A DNA stretch of 64,000 nt from Granulicella sapmiensis (GTDB taxonomy: Bacteria > Acidobacteriota > Terriglobia > Terriglobales > Acidobacteriaceae), in assembly GCA_026225395.1 (NCBI GenBank), contig JAMFSR010000033.1, forward strand, positions 1-64,000, in the 5' to 3' direction. Position 1 is the stretch's first letter. Each line of letters starts with the position of its first letter. A program made the translations under genes and the position numbers. The notes beneath the pieces were generated by a model that was not told the origin of the DNA, ran no database searches, and was given only the letters and a program-made list of their open reading frames with translations. This document shows positions 6,296 to 14,603 of the stretch, in pieces.

Positions 6296-6916
6296 ATGCT
6301 CGAAGAAACCTTCCAACCCGCGATGATGCCCCTCGAGCAAACCTCAGCCTCGCCGTTTGACGACCTCGCGGGCATTCACGCCCTCTATGAGCCACGCATC
6401 TTCCGGTTCCTCCTTATGTCCACGCGAGACCGCGATCTCGCCCTCACCCTCACCCAGGAAACCTTCCTCAAGGTCTGGACAACGCGCGCCAGCTTCCGCG
6501 GAGACTGCGCCGTAGCCACCTGGATCACACGCATCGCTCTCAACCTGCTCCGCTCGCACACTCGCACCGAAGGCTTCCGCTTCTGGAAGCGGGCTGCGAC
6601 CACTGCGATCGACGCAGACACTCTCTCCGCGAGGCTGCCGCACAACGGTCGCAACGCCGAGCAGCAGCTCATCGCACATCAGTCGCTCGCGAAGGTCTGG
6701 AAGTCGGTCGAAGAGCTTACGCCGCGCCAACGCACCGTCTTCCTCCTCCGCTATATAGAGGAGCTTGAGCTGACCGAGATCGCCGAATCCATGGGTCTGC
6801 CGCTACCGACCGTCAAAACCCACCTCTACCGCGGTCTCGAACGCATCCGTGCCGCGAACGCCAACCTCATCACGCAACATACCGGACCCCAAACCGCTGG
6901 AAAGGATCGTCCATGA
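6296..6916 (+). CDS. ECF RNA polymerase sigma factor
   Basis: A 206-residue sigma-70 family factor of the extracytoplasmic-function type. Region 2 is at about residues 25-90 (IHALYEPRIFRFLLMSTRDR, TQETFLKVWT, TWITRIALNLLRSH), a variable linker follows, and region 4 is at about 140-195 (ELTPRQRTVFLLRYIEELEL, TEIAESMGLPLPTVKTHLYR). Regions 1 and 3 are absent, as in ECFs. It overlaps the next gene by ATGA, and that gene by its own stop/start, so three genes form one tightly coupled operon: sigma, membrane anti-sigma, periplasmic CpxP/Spy-like protein. The layout suggests control from the periplasm. Confidence 0.93.
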   Translation: MLEETFQPAMMPLEQTSASPFDDLAGIHALYEPRIFRFLLMSTRDRDLALTLTQETFLKVWTTRASFRGDCAVATWITRIALNLLRSHTRTEGFRFWKRAATTAIDADTLSARLPHNGRNAEQQLIAHQSLAKVWKSVEELTPRQRTVFLLRYIEELELTEIAESMGLPLPTVKTHLYRGLERIRAANANLITQHTGPQTAGKDRP

Positions 6917-7365
6917 ACCCGCAGACGACGCCTCAAACCCTCACCACCGAACAGCTCGACGCCCTGCTGTACGCGCCCAGCCAAACGCACTCCGATCCCG
7001 AAGTGGCTGCACTGCGCTCCGCGTTCACGGACCTCCGCGCCGCTTCCACCAATGCAGCCGAGCATCACCAGCGTCTCGCCTCGATCACCACCTCGAAGCG
7101 CTCGTATCGCCCGCTCGCCTGGACCTTTGCGGCAGCAGCGCTGCTGCTCTCCGCCGGAACGCCGCTGGCCTTCCATCACCATCCCATCGCCGGTGCGCCG
7201 GTCGCGGTCGCCACTCCAGCGCCGCAAGCCGCACCCGTGGTCAGCGACGCCGTTCTCTACGCCGACGTCCAGGCCGATCTCGACGCCTCGGTCCCGGAGC
7301 CCATGCTTCCCCTTACCAACGACACCAGCACTACCCAACCCACGACACAAAGGAACTCCCAATGA
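6913..7365 (+). CDS. Probable membrane anti-sigma factor
   Basis: A 150-residue protein with a cytosolic N-terminal helical part (LTTEQLDALLYAPSQTHSDP, VAALRSAFTDLRAAS), one transmembrane helix at about residues 68-88 (WTFAAAALLLSAGTPLAF) and a Pro/Ala-rich periplasmic tail. It has no zinc-finger HxxxCxxC, so it would be a CnrY-type rather than a ZAS-type anti-sigma. The role is inferred from coupling to the ECF gene (ATGA overlap) and topology; sequence alone is weak. It overlaps the next start codon by 4 nt. Confidence 0.75.
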   Translation: MNPQTTPQTLTTEQLDALLYAPSQTHSDPEVAALRSAFTDLRAASTNAAEHHQRLASITTSKRSYRPLAWTFAAAALLLSAGTPLAFHHHPIAGAPVAVATPAPQAAPVVSDAVLYADVQADLDASVPEPMLPLTNDTSTTQPTTQRNSQ

Positions 7366-7961
7366 ACGCTCGTCTCCTCCCCGCGATCCTTCTGCTAGCC
7401 GCGCCCCTCGCCTTCGCCCAGCAGGGCCCCGGCGGTCCACCGTTCCAAGGTCCCTTGCACCATGAGGGCGGCCCCGGCGGAGAGCATCACGGCGACATGC
7501 ACGAAGGCCCCGGTGGCGAGCACGGCATGTGGTGGAAGAACCCGGAAGTCATCACCCGGCTCGCCATCACGCCCGATCAGCAGAAGAAGATGGACGACAT
7601 CTTCGTCCAGAACCGCGTTCAGCTGATCGACCTGCACGCTACGCTTGAAAAGGAGCAGCTCCTGCTCGACCCGCTCATGAGCGCTAACCCGCTCGACCAG
7701 ACGAAGGCGCTGGCACAGATCGACAAGATCGCCGACACGCGTGCATCGCTCGAGAAGACCAACGCCAAGATGCTGCTCGGCATCCGCGGCGTGCTCACTC
7801 CCGAGCAGTGGACCAAGCTGCGGGAACACCATCACGGCGAAGGTGGCCCCGGCGGCGAGCACCATGGTCCCGCAGGCGATGGCCCCGGCGGTCCCCGGTG
7901 GAATCGCCCGGCCCCGGGCCAGCAGAAGCCCACAACCCCAACGCCTCCGCCGGCAGAGTAA
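7362..7961 (+). CDS. Periplasmic CpxP/Spy-like, His/Gly-rich protein
   Basis: A 199-residue exported protein: signal peptide MNARLLPAILLLAAPLAFAQ, a His/Gly/Pro-rich stretch (GEHHGDMHEGPGGEH), a helical core (ITRLAITPDQQKKMDDIFVQ, LLDPLMSANPLDQTKALAQI, MLLGIRGVLTPEQWTKL) and a second His/Gly-rich tail. The core with LTxxQ repeats is the LTXXQ/Spy/ZraP pattern: small periplasmic dimers that act as chaperones or metal sensors. The flanking His clusters suggest metal binding. Coupling to sigma and anti-sigma genes matches the logic of cnrXYH, where a periplasmic sensor controls an ECF factor. The substrate is unknown. Confidence 0.8.
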   Translation: MNARLLPAILLLAAPLAFAQQGPGGPPFQGPLHHEGGPGGEHHGDMHEGPGGEHGMWWKNPEVITRLAITPDQQKKMDDIFVQNRVQLIDLHATLEKEQLLLDPLMSANPLDQTKALAQIDKIADTRASLEKTNAKMLLGIRGVLTPEQWTKLREHHHGEGGPGGEHHGPAGDGPGGPRWNRPAPGQQKPTTPTPPPAE

Positions 7962-7979
7962 GTATCTGCGTAACCCGCG

Positions 7980-8014
7980 AAACGCCCACACATCGTCCTG
8001 ATGTGTGGGCGTTT
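7980..8014. terminator. Bidirectional terminator between the sigma operon and manA
   Basis: A perfect 15-bp stem (AAACGCCCACACATC / GATGTGTGGGCGTTT) with the 5-nt loop GTCCT lies between convergent stop codons at 7961 and 8037. A/T runs on both sides make it usable on both strands. Confidence 0.9.
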
Positions 8015-8036
8015 CCTTGTCCCGATGAATCGAAAG

Positions 8037-8981
8037 CTAGCGTCTGACGCGAATGACTTCAGCCTCGTGCCCGCCGAGCACGCTGTAGCTCAAACCTTCG
8101 CCGGGCAACACAACGGCGTGAGCCTTCGGCAGCACGGTGGAGCTTCCATCTTCTGCGATCAACGTGCAGCCGGCCTCCAGCGCGATCAGAATCTGAAGTT
8201 CATCCGCATGACCAAGCTGCACAGAGCGCTCTGCCAGCATGTCGAAGCGGTCGACGACGAAGTACTTCGACCGCGCCAGCTCCGTGTGTCCTTCCACCTC
8301 AACTGGCGCAACGGGTTTCGCGCCGGTCGTCACGCGAGTCACTGCCAATCCGGCTTCCAGATGGAGTTCGCGCGGCCTGCCGTAGTCGAACATCCGGTAG
8401 GTCACATCGCTATACTGCTGCGTCTCCAGGATCACCACTCCAGGGCCGATGGCATGTACGGTCCCGGCTTCGACGAAGATCATGTCGCCGGCCTTTACCG
8501 ACACGGCGTCCAGCTTGTCTTCGAGCGTGCCGTCGGCAATCGCCTCGGCGACTTGCTCGTGCGTCAGCGCGTCTTTGAAGCCCACTGCAACGGTCGCCCC
8601 AGGCTCCGCACTCAGCACATACCAACACTCCGTCTTGCCCTGTCCATGTGGCTTGCCCGCGGCGAGCGCCTGCGCATCGTTTGGGTGTACCTGCACCGAC
8701 AGCTTTTCGCGCGGAAACAGCACCTTGATCAGTAGCGGAAATCCGCCAACCTCCGGCGCGGCAAGCAGCCCTGGAAGTTCCGCAGCTGCTTCACCCAAGG
8801 TTTCCCCGCGCAGGGAGCCCTCAGCAATGGGACACTCCTCCGAGGTCAGCCATGCTTCGCCAATGGGTTTCTCCAACCCTGAGACGTCAAACCAGGGCTC
8901 CAGCGACGTCACTCCCCAAATCCGTTCCGTGTGAATGGGCGATAAAACCAGCGGTCCCACGTGCTTCTTATCAGCAGCCAT
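8037..8981 (-). CDS. manA: Mannose-6-phosphate isomerase, class I
   Basis: Interconverts mannose-6-phosphate and fructose-6-phosphate. The 314-residue length matches the short (Bacillus-type) class I enzyme. Zinc ligands are in LSVQVHPNDAQA (Gln and His), GKTECWYVL (Glu) and EAGTVHAIGPG (His); the cupin core and the Arg in the DYGRPRELH stretch are also present. It is monocistronic, converging on the sigma operon across a strong terminator and divergent from a sugar permease (9122), with which it may share mannose or related sugar use. ATG at 8981 gives the expected N-terminus LVLSPIHTERIWG. Confidence 0.93.
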   Translation of the reverse strand: MAADKKHVGPLVLSPIHTERIWGVTSLEPWFDVSGLEKPIGEAWLTSEECPIAEGSLRGETLGEAAAELPGLLAAPEVGGFPLLIKVLFPREKLSVQVHPNDAQALAAGKPHGQGKTECWYVLSAEPGATVAVGFKDALTHEQVAEAIADGTLEDKLDAVSVKAGDMIFVEAGTVHAIGPGVVILETQQYSDVTYRMFDYGRPRELHLEAGLAVTRVTTGAKPVAPVEVEGHTELARSKYFVVDRFDMLAERSVQLGHADELQILIALEAGCTLIAEDGSSTVLPKAHAVVLPGEGLSYSVLGGHEAEVIRVRR

Positions 8982-9121
8982 AATCTCTCTACGTTATCCA
9001 ATATCAGCTCATTGGGAAACCATCGTCTATTCCCTGTCTTTCTTCGCCCCGGAACATTTACTCTGGACGTGCCCTAATCTTCGCGCCGTCGGCGCAAGTT
9101 TTCTCTCTGAAGGAGCTCCAC

Positions 9122-10471
9122 TTGGCCCTGCCACTCCGCAATATCAGCGCGCCCGGCTATGCCGACGACATGCCCCAGAAGACCGATATTCGCGCCATGT
9201 CGGTCACCACCGCCCTGTTCTTCATGGTGGGCTTTCTCACCTGCCTCAATGACGTCATCAGCCCTCACCTCAAATCCATCTTCGGTCTCAACTACACCGA
9301 AACGCAGCTGATCCCCTTTTTCTTCTTTTCGTCCTACTTTGTCTTTTCCTATCCGGGCGGTGCATTGGTCGATAGGGTTGGCTACAAGAGGACCATGGTC
9401 GTCGGCCTGTTCATCATGGCCTGCGGTGCGCTCGGCTTCCTTCCGGCAGCGCATCTCGCGCTCTTCCCTGTGTTCCTGAGCGCGCTGGTCGTGCTTGCCG
9501 CCGGTATGACTGTCGTACAGGTCGCCGTCAACCCGTATGTCACCATCATCGGTCCCAGCTCCACCGCTGCCAGCCGCCTGAATCTCGCGCAGGCTTTTAA
9601 CTCAGTCGGTACGTTCATCGCGCCTTTCATCGGCTCCTACCTGATCCTGCGTACCGCGCCGGAGGCTGTCTCGCCCGAGCGCCTGCGCTCCATGTCGGAG
9701 GTTGCACGCCAGGCCTACCGCGTCAGCCAGGCCTCCACGGTGCAGATGCCTTACATCGCCATCGCCCTTGGCCTCACCCTGCTCGCTCTTGCGCTCGCCG
9801 CTATCAAGCTCAAGACCACTACCGGCGTATCCGAGCACACGCAGGACTTCCGCCCAGGCGCTTTCGCCGAAGCTCTCTCGCGGCCCACAAGCATCTGGCA
9901 GCATAAGTGGGTACTCTTCGGCGCGCTCGGCATCTTCACCTATGTGGGCGCGGAGGTCTCGATCGGCAACCTGCTCATCAGCTACATGGGCCTGCCCGAA
10001 ATTGCCGGCCTGCGCGAAGCCGTCGCCGGCAACTTCCTCATGTGCTATTGGGGTGGCGCGATGGTGGGCCGTTTCATCGGTTCGGCCGTCCTGCAAAAGG
10101 TCAAAACCGGCATCGTGCTCGGCTTCGCCGCTGTCGTTGCATTCTCGCTCGTGGTCACCAGCATCCTCACCCACGGCCACCTTGCCATGGCGGCCATGCT
10201 CGCTGTCGGTCTGTGCAACTCCATCATGTTCCCGTCGATCTTCACCCTTGGCATTCAGGACCTCGGCCCTCTCACCAGCAAGGGCTCCAGCCTGCTGATC
10301 GCCGCCATCGTCGGCGGCGCGCTCATTCCGCTTTCGCAGGGCAAACTGGCCGACCACATCGGCCTGCATCCGTCCTTCATCATCCCGGCCATCTGCTACA
10401 TCTACATCGCGGCCTTTGGCATCGCGGCTGTCCGCCGGCCGGCAGCGCACAACGCCATCATTCCCGACTAA
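9122..10471 (+). CDS. FucP/GluP-family sugar:H+ symporter (MFS)
   Basis: A 449-residue, twelve-helix major facilitator of the fucose-galactose-glucose (FHS) family. Family marks are MVGFLTCLNDVISPHLKSIF in helix 1, FSYPGGALVDRVGYKRTMVV in the 2-3 loop, VVQVAVNPYVTIIGP and SRLNLAQAFNSVGTFIAPFI. The start is TTG at 9122 with AAGGAG 6-8 nt before it. It is divergent from manA. GluP-type glucose/galactose import is the best guess; the exact sugar cannot be read. A second FHS member lies at 18311-19675. Confidence 0.88.
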   Translation: MALPLRNISAPGYADDMPQKTDIRAMSVTTALFFMVGFLTCLNDVISPHLKSIFGLNYTETQLIPFFFFSSYFVFSYPGGALVDRVGYKRTMVVGLFIMACGALGFLPAAHLALFPVFLSALVVLAAGMTVVQVAVNPYVTIIGPSSTAASRLNLAQAFNSVGTFIAPFIGSYLILRTAPEAVSPERLRSMSEVARQAYRVSQASTVQMPYIAIALGLTLLALALAAIKLKTTTGVSEHTQDFRPGAFAEALSRPTSIWQHKWVLFGALGIFTYVGAEVSIGNLLISYMGLPEIAGLREAVAGNFLMCYWGGAMVGRFIGSAVLQKVKTGIVLGFAAVVAFSLVVTSILTHGHLAMAAMLAVGLCNSIMFPSIFTLGIQDLGPLTSKGSSLLIAAIVGGALIPLSQGKLADHIGLHPSFIIPAICYIYIAAFGIAAVRRPAAHNAIIPD

Positions 10472-10482
10472 CCCGTATAGCT

Positions 10483-13401
10483 CTAGGGCTTCACCGTCAA
10501 CGTCAACGTGACAAATCCCTGCGTCCCGGTCGATGCCGCCAGGTTCACCACCTGCGGCACGCCGGACACCTGCAATGGCGTCACCGTCACCAACCCGTTG
10601 GTGTCCGAGGGAGTTGTCGTTGTTCCGCTAGCCAATAGTGGTGCGGCTGGACACGGCCCTTGGGCCGGACACGCGCCTTCCCACGCGTCGACCGTCTGAT
10701 ACACATTTACCGGAGCGCCCTGCAGTGGATGCCCCGCGCCATCGGTGACCAACAGCGTCACCATGCCCAGCTTCGCCGTGGACTTCACGCTCTGACCCGC
10801 TCCGCTGCTGACGGTGATCGTCCACTGCGGAGGTGCAACGCCGTAAGCCTTCGTGCTCGCGCAGAGCGCCGTCCAACCACATCCAGTCACTTCTGCTTGC
10901 GCTCCGGCAGTCAGGCCATTTGTCTGCGCCACAGCCGTCGCCGTTCCAGTCGTGTCCGTTACGCTCTGCGAAGCACTCAGCAATAATCCTCCCGTCGCAG
11001 ACCACGACACCGGTGCGCCCACCGCTGCAAGCCCATCCTGCGTTGTCGCAACCGACACGTTCCAGCTCACTGCCTCACCTGCTGCCACATAGTGCGACGA
11101 CGCGGCAGCTGTCACCACACGCACCGGATCGGTGTCCTGCTCGGTCACCGAAACCGTTGCGCCGCCGCTGGTTTCCGTCGCCGTCAACACGGCGGACCCG
11201 ACAGCAAGACCACTCACATTCGTCGTCGCTAAACCCGTAGCATCGGTGCTGAGCACGCACGAGGCCGCACTACCGCAGGCGCCAAGAAGCGCGTTTCCGC
11301 TTACCGCAAACGCCACACTCGCAGCCGCCACCGGCGCCAGCCCGTCCGAAGTATAGACACGCACCGCAAAGTTCGTAGGCGCAATAACCCCGGTTTCTAT
11401 CGCAGCGGGCGCCGAAACCAGCTTGATCAAATCCGGGGCTGACGTATACGAGAGCACGCCGCTCATCACCGTCGAGCCTCCCGTGCTGGGATCGATCACT
11501 GCAACGTCCGCAAATGCTCCCGTGGTCATGCCAGCGGCGGCCATCGTCGGTACGTCGGCGATGATCGAAGTAGAACTCCAGCTCACGACCGTGCCTTGCA
11601 CGCCGTTTACCGTAACCTGATTCCCTGTCCGAAAGCCTATGCCGGTAATTGTGATCTGGCCGCCACCGGATCCAACGACAGACGGCGAGAGGCTGTCCGC
11701 GTAGAGAATACGTACCTTATAGCTAAAATCGGGGCGGCCGGCTCCAAGCAGGTCGGCGATCGCAATCCGCATCTTTGTGGTCTGCGCTGCAGCGGCAACC
11801 GGCAACTGCGTCAGACCGGTGGAGGTAGCGTTCGTGGCCGAAGGCGTTGCCGCTACGGTCGGCAGACCTCCAGTAGCATCGGTGGACTTCCAGACCCCGA
11901 TCACCGGGCGCAGCTTGCGCTCCGTGGCTGCGCCGGTCTCGTCGGTCGCGGTCGCCTCCACCGTCCATGTGCGCCCTGCCTTCATCGTCGCCGACCACCA
12001 CGAGACGTGGCCTTTGGAGCAGATCAGCCCCGTCCACCAACCGCTCGGGTCTGCCGCGACCGGCGCCGTCTCCACGCCATCATTGCCAGGCGAGCAGGTC
12101 GAGGCCGGCGTCACCGCGCTCAGCCCCAGGGCCCAGTACGTGGTGCCCTGGGTAATAAAGCCACCAGCGGTCGCAACGGTTCCCGACATCGTGGTCGGGG
12201 TTCCCTCGTAGATGCCGATCGCATATTCGCCGGAGTATAGAGGGTTGATGTTTTCCGGCACCACGTTCAGGATGTTGATCCGGCCCGTGCTGTAGTCCAG
12301 CGGAAGCCTGCCCATAATGGATGCAGACTCGTTCGTGCTGCCCTGGTTGTCGGCGGCTGCCTCCGTCCTTCCTGTCACCGGATTGCCAATGTTTCTTTGA
12401 TAGGCATAACCCGATACACCGGACACCGTCTGGAAGGGGTCGAGGAAGAAGTCGGTCAGTCCCCACTTCACGGCCATGTTGACAGACTCCATGCCCTGCC
12501 CCGTGGGGAAGGAGAGAGAGGTTAGCATCGAAAGGCCGTTTGTCGTGCTGATCACCTTTCCCGTCACGACATTCGCCGTCGTCACGGGATACAGCCAGGC
12601 CAGGGTTGAGATGTCGTCCGGCCGCAGTGTGAACGGGGACTGCATGCACTGGTACGTATACGGCCCGCAGATGATGTCGATCGGGTGCATGATGGGCCAG
12701 TTGGTCTCCTGGCCGACAGTTACTGGAGTGAGACCCGTAAATACGTTGTCGTTCACCTGCGCCCAGGTCAGCCCAATTACCCGACCGAATACGCGCTCCA
12801 GTTGATACTGCATCTGCAGCATCTGCTCCGGCGCGGAGCCGACGCAGAGGCCGTTCAACACAATTACTGCATGCTGGATGGTCCCGGTCTGCCCAAAGCC
12901 GTCGACGCTCTCGGTGACCGCGTTGTGACGGCAGGCGCTCGGGTCGCTTGCACCCGATCCAAGCAGCAGATCGGTGACACTTCCATCCGTGTCGTAGACC
13001 ACGGCAATGGGCTTTGCGAGGTAGTTGCTGGGCAGCAGATCGGCGGGAAACACCACGCCCGTACCGCTGAAGTAGCTGTTGGCGTCGCTGACGTGCTCGG
13101 CCAGTGTTCCGCCCTGCGCGAGCGTCAGAAGCGATGTCGGCACGTTCCACACACCCGCTGCCGCGGCGACCATGGCGTCGGCCTGGGCATGGGTGATGCT
13201 GGCGTTCAGTTCTCCGGGATCGGTGAAGTAGAGCGGTTTCGGCGTAAAGAAGGCCATCACCTGCCCCGGAGGCGCGCCCGTGAACGCCGTTCCAGTGACA
13301 AACCGCGGCCCTCCAGCCAGTGCGAGTGGACTTATAGCCATCGACAGAAAAACCAGCACCGTAAAACGAAGGGAGGGGACCGCGCTGGAGCCTGTTGTCA
13401 T
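10483..13401 (-). CDS. Large exported protein: degenerate matrixin-like domain plus IPT and Ig-like domains
   Basis: A 972-residue exported protein. Signal peptide: residues about 10-29 (FTVLVFLSMAISPLALAG). Residues about 30-290 resemble a matrixin-like metallopeptidase, but the HExxHxxGxxH site reads RVFGRVIGLTW (about residue 205), so all three zinc His and the Glu are lost, while a Met-turn-like WPIMHP remains (about 237). An IPT/TIG domain is at about 560-640 (GGGQITITGIGFRTGNQVTV). Then two or three Ig-like (Big_1-type) repeats follow to the C-terminus (AVLTATETSGGATVSVTE and similar). It overlaps the upstream gene by 4 nt. It is probably a cell-surface binding protein; no activity is claimed. 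Confidence 0.7.
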   Translation of the reverse strand: MTTGSSAVPSLRFTVLVFLSMAISPLALAGGPRFVTGTAFTGAPPGQVMAFFTPKPLYFTDPGELNASITHAQADAMVAAAAGVWNVPTSLLTLAQGGTLAEHVSDANSYFSGTGVVFPADLLPSNYLAKPIAVVYDTDGSVTDLLLGSGASDPSACRHNAVTESVDGFGQTGTIQHAVIVLNGLCVGSAPEQMLQMQYQLERVFGRVIGLTWAQVNDNVFTGLTPVTVGQETNWPIMHPIDIICGPYTYQCMQSPFTLRPDDISTLAWLYPVTTANVVTGKVISTTNGLSMLTSLSFPTGQGMESVNMAVKWGLTDFFLDPFQTVSGVSGYAYQRNIGNPVTGRTEAAADNQGSTNESASIMGRLPLDYSTGRINILNVVPENINPLYSGEYAIGIYEGTPTTMSGTVATAGGFITQGTTYWALGLSAVTPASTCSPGNDGVETAPVAADPSGWWTGLICSKGHVSWWSATMKAGRTWTVEATATDETGAATERKLRPVIGVWKSTDATGGLPTVAATPSATNATSTGLTQLPVAAAAQTTKMRIAIADLLGAGRPDFSYKVRILYADSLSPSVVGSGGGQITITGIGFRTGNQVTVNGVQGTVVSWSSTSIIADVPTMAAAGMTTGAFADVAVIDPSTGGSTVMSGVLSYTSAPDLIKLVSAPAAIETGVIAPTNFAVRVYTSDGLAPVAAASVAFAVSGNALLGACGSAASCVLSTDATGLATTNVSGLAVGSAVLTATETSGGATVSVTEQDTDPVRVVTAAASSHYVAAGEAVSWNVSVATTQDGLAAVGAPVSWSATGGLLLSASQSVTDTTGTATAVAQTNGLTAGAQAEVTGCGWTALCASTKAYGVAPPQWTITVSSGAGQSVKSTAKLGMVTLLVTDGAGHPLQGAPVNVYQTVDAWEGACPAQGPCPAAPLLASGTTTTPSDTNGLVTVTPLQVSGVPQVVNLAASTGTQGFVTLTLTVKP

Positions 13402-14195
13402 CGCGCGATCCCGATCGGCAGACGAAGTGTGTTTCCGGGACCGACTACGACCGGACCAACCGCGACCGGTGCAACGACAATGGGCGAGGTTGTAACTGGG
13501 CCGGTGACAACGGGCGGCGGCGCAACCGGCTCAATGCCGGCAGGCAACGGACGCCTCGGAGGCTCAGACTGCAGCGGCGCGGCCCAGTTCCTCGCGGTCT
13601 CCGCTGCATCGGCGAGCAACATCGCGCCATTTGCGGCGTCGACGATCGGTTCGCCCACGTTGCGCTGAACACGCGTCGCCAACCGTCGTACATCGACCAT
13701 CGGATCGCTGTCGGCGCTTTCCTGCACCACGGGAAGAATGCCTTCCATGCCGTCGACCGGGGAACTCAACCCAGCTTTACCCGGCGCGTGCAGAAAGATC
13801 GCCACGCGCTGGCCAACCGAGTAGCGATACTGCCCGGCCGCCCAGAGACCCGCCCACTCATGCATCGTGTACGTTGCGCCAACCTGGCCGAGCAGCGGCG
13901 TTTCCACCTGGAAGACCACATCCACCACGCCCGTGCCGCGGTTGATTTTCACGATCCGTCCAACGAACGCCACACCCGACCGCGACGCCAGGTTGCGCAA
14001 CGCGGCCCCTACGGAAACATCGGGCGTGGGTACTTCCGTCAGCGCCGCCATGCTGAACCAAAGCCAGCCCAACAAAAGCAACAGCCGCCACAGCCAGCCA
14101 TGCTGACACCACCTGCGGAATCCATGCACCATGAGCGATCGCCCCCAGTGACGTTTTCGTCCAGAAGGCGCAAGCGGGCCATCCCTGTGTTGCAT
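13398..14195 (-). CDS. Exported protein of unknown function, coupled to the Ig-like protein
   Basis: The frame opens at 14195, but the ATG at 14132 (MVHGFRRWCQHGWLWRLLLL) gives a normal membrane signal and is the more likely start. The mature part has a beta-rich domain (SGVAFVGRIVKINRGTGVVD, VVFQVETPLLGQVGATYTMH, GQRVAIFLHAPGKAGLSSPV) and a Pro/Val-rich tail with repeated VVTGPVTTSPIVVAPVAVGP. I do not recognise a named family. It overlaps the large Ig-like gene downstream by 4 nt, so the two are likely made together. Confidence 0.65.
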   Translation of the reverse strand: MQHRDGPLAPSGRKRHWGRSLMVHGFRRWCQHGWLWRLLLLLGWLWFSMAALTEVPTPDVSVGAALRNLASRSGVAFVGRIVKINRGTGVVDVVFQVETPLLGQVGATYTMHEWAGLWAAGQYRYSVGQRVAIFLHAPGKAGLSSPVDGMEGILPVVQESADSDPMVDVRRLATRVQRNVGEPIVDAANGAMLLADAAETARNWAAPLQSEPPRRPLPAGIEPVAPPPVVTGPVTTSPIVVAPVAVGPVVVGPGNTLRLPIGIAR

Positions 14196-14249
14196 TACGA
14201 CACAGCTAAAGCCTCGGCTACCACCAAACCCTCGCCGTCCGCGCAGGAC

Positions 14250-14450
14250 CTAGATTTCGGGGTAGAAGTCGAAAAAGGCGTCGATGCTCAACCGGAGCTG
14301 CGCCTCGATCTGCTCGCGGCTGCCCTCAAGGATGTGCATCGTCACCTGCGCCTCATTGCCATTCTTGAGCGCCACCGGCGCCGCCTGCACACCAGCCACT
14401 TCTCCCGCCGGGAGCAACCGCATTCCGTAAACCAAAGTTAGATCAGCCAT
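14250..14450 (-). CDS. Small conserved-looking hypothetical protein, 66 aa
   Basis: MADLTLVYGMRLLPAGEVAG followed by VQAAPVALKNGNEAQVTMHI and SREQIEAQLRLSIDAFFDFY. The frame continues upstream to 14528, but the extension is low-complexity repeat sequence, so ATG 14450 is preferred. The smooth strand/helix pattern suggests a real small folded protein. Function unknown. It is divergent from trxB. Confidence 0.6.
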   Translation of the reverse strand: MADLTLVYGMRLLPAGEVAGVQAAPVALKNGNEAQVTMHILEGSREQIEAQLRLSIDAFFDFYPEI

Positions 14451-14455
14451 AAGAA

Positions 14456-14485
14456 AGAGTGTAGAGGATAGAGGGTAGAGAGGTC
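14456..14485. repeat. Repeat F, short purine/pyrimidine 'word' (TAGAGGATAGAGGGTAGAG)
   Basis: An intergenic run GTGTAGAGGATAGAGGGTAG... on the plus strand. The reverse complement (CTACCCTCTATCCTCTACAC) matches runs at 27926-27958 and 58816-58850, and more weakly 60880-60902. All are next to gene ends or starts. Confidence 0.6.
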
Positions 14486-14588
14486 TTTGGGGGACTCTCA
14501 TCAAGGCCGTGGCAATCGCCGCCAACAAGACCCGCCTTTTCTACGCTCTACACGCCGCCCTTCCGCCCTTGAACCCTTTTGCACCCGG

Positions 14589-14594
14589 TACAAT
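14589..14594 (+). promoter_or_regulatory. -10 box of trxB, near-leaderless start
   Basis: TACAAT lies nine bases before the ATG at 14604, predicting a leader of only a few bases. No Shine-Dalgarno sequence is seen. The -35 element is not clear. Confidence 0.45.
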
Positions 14595-14603
14595 CAAACA
14601 AAT

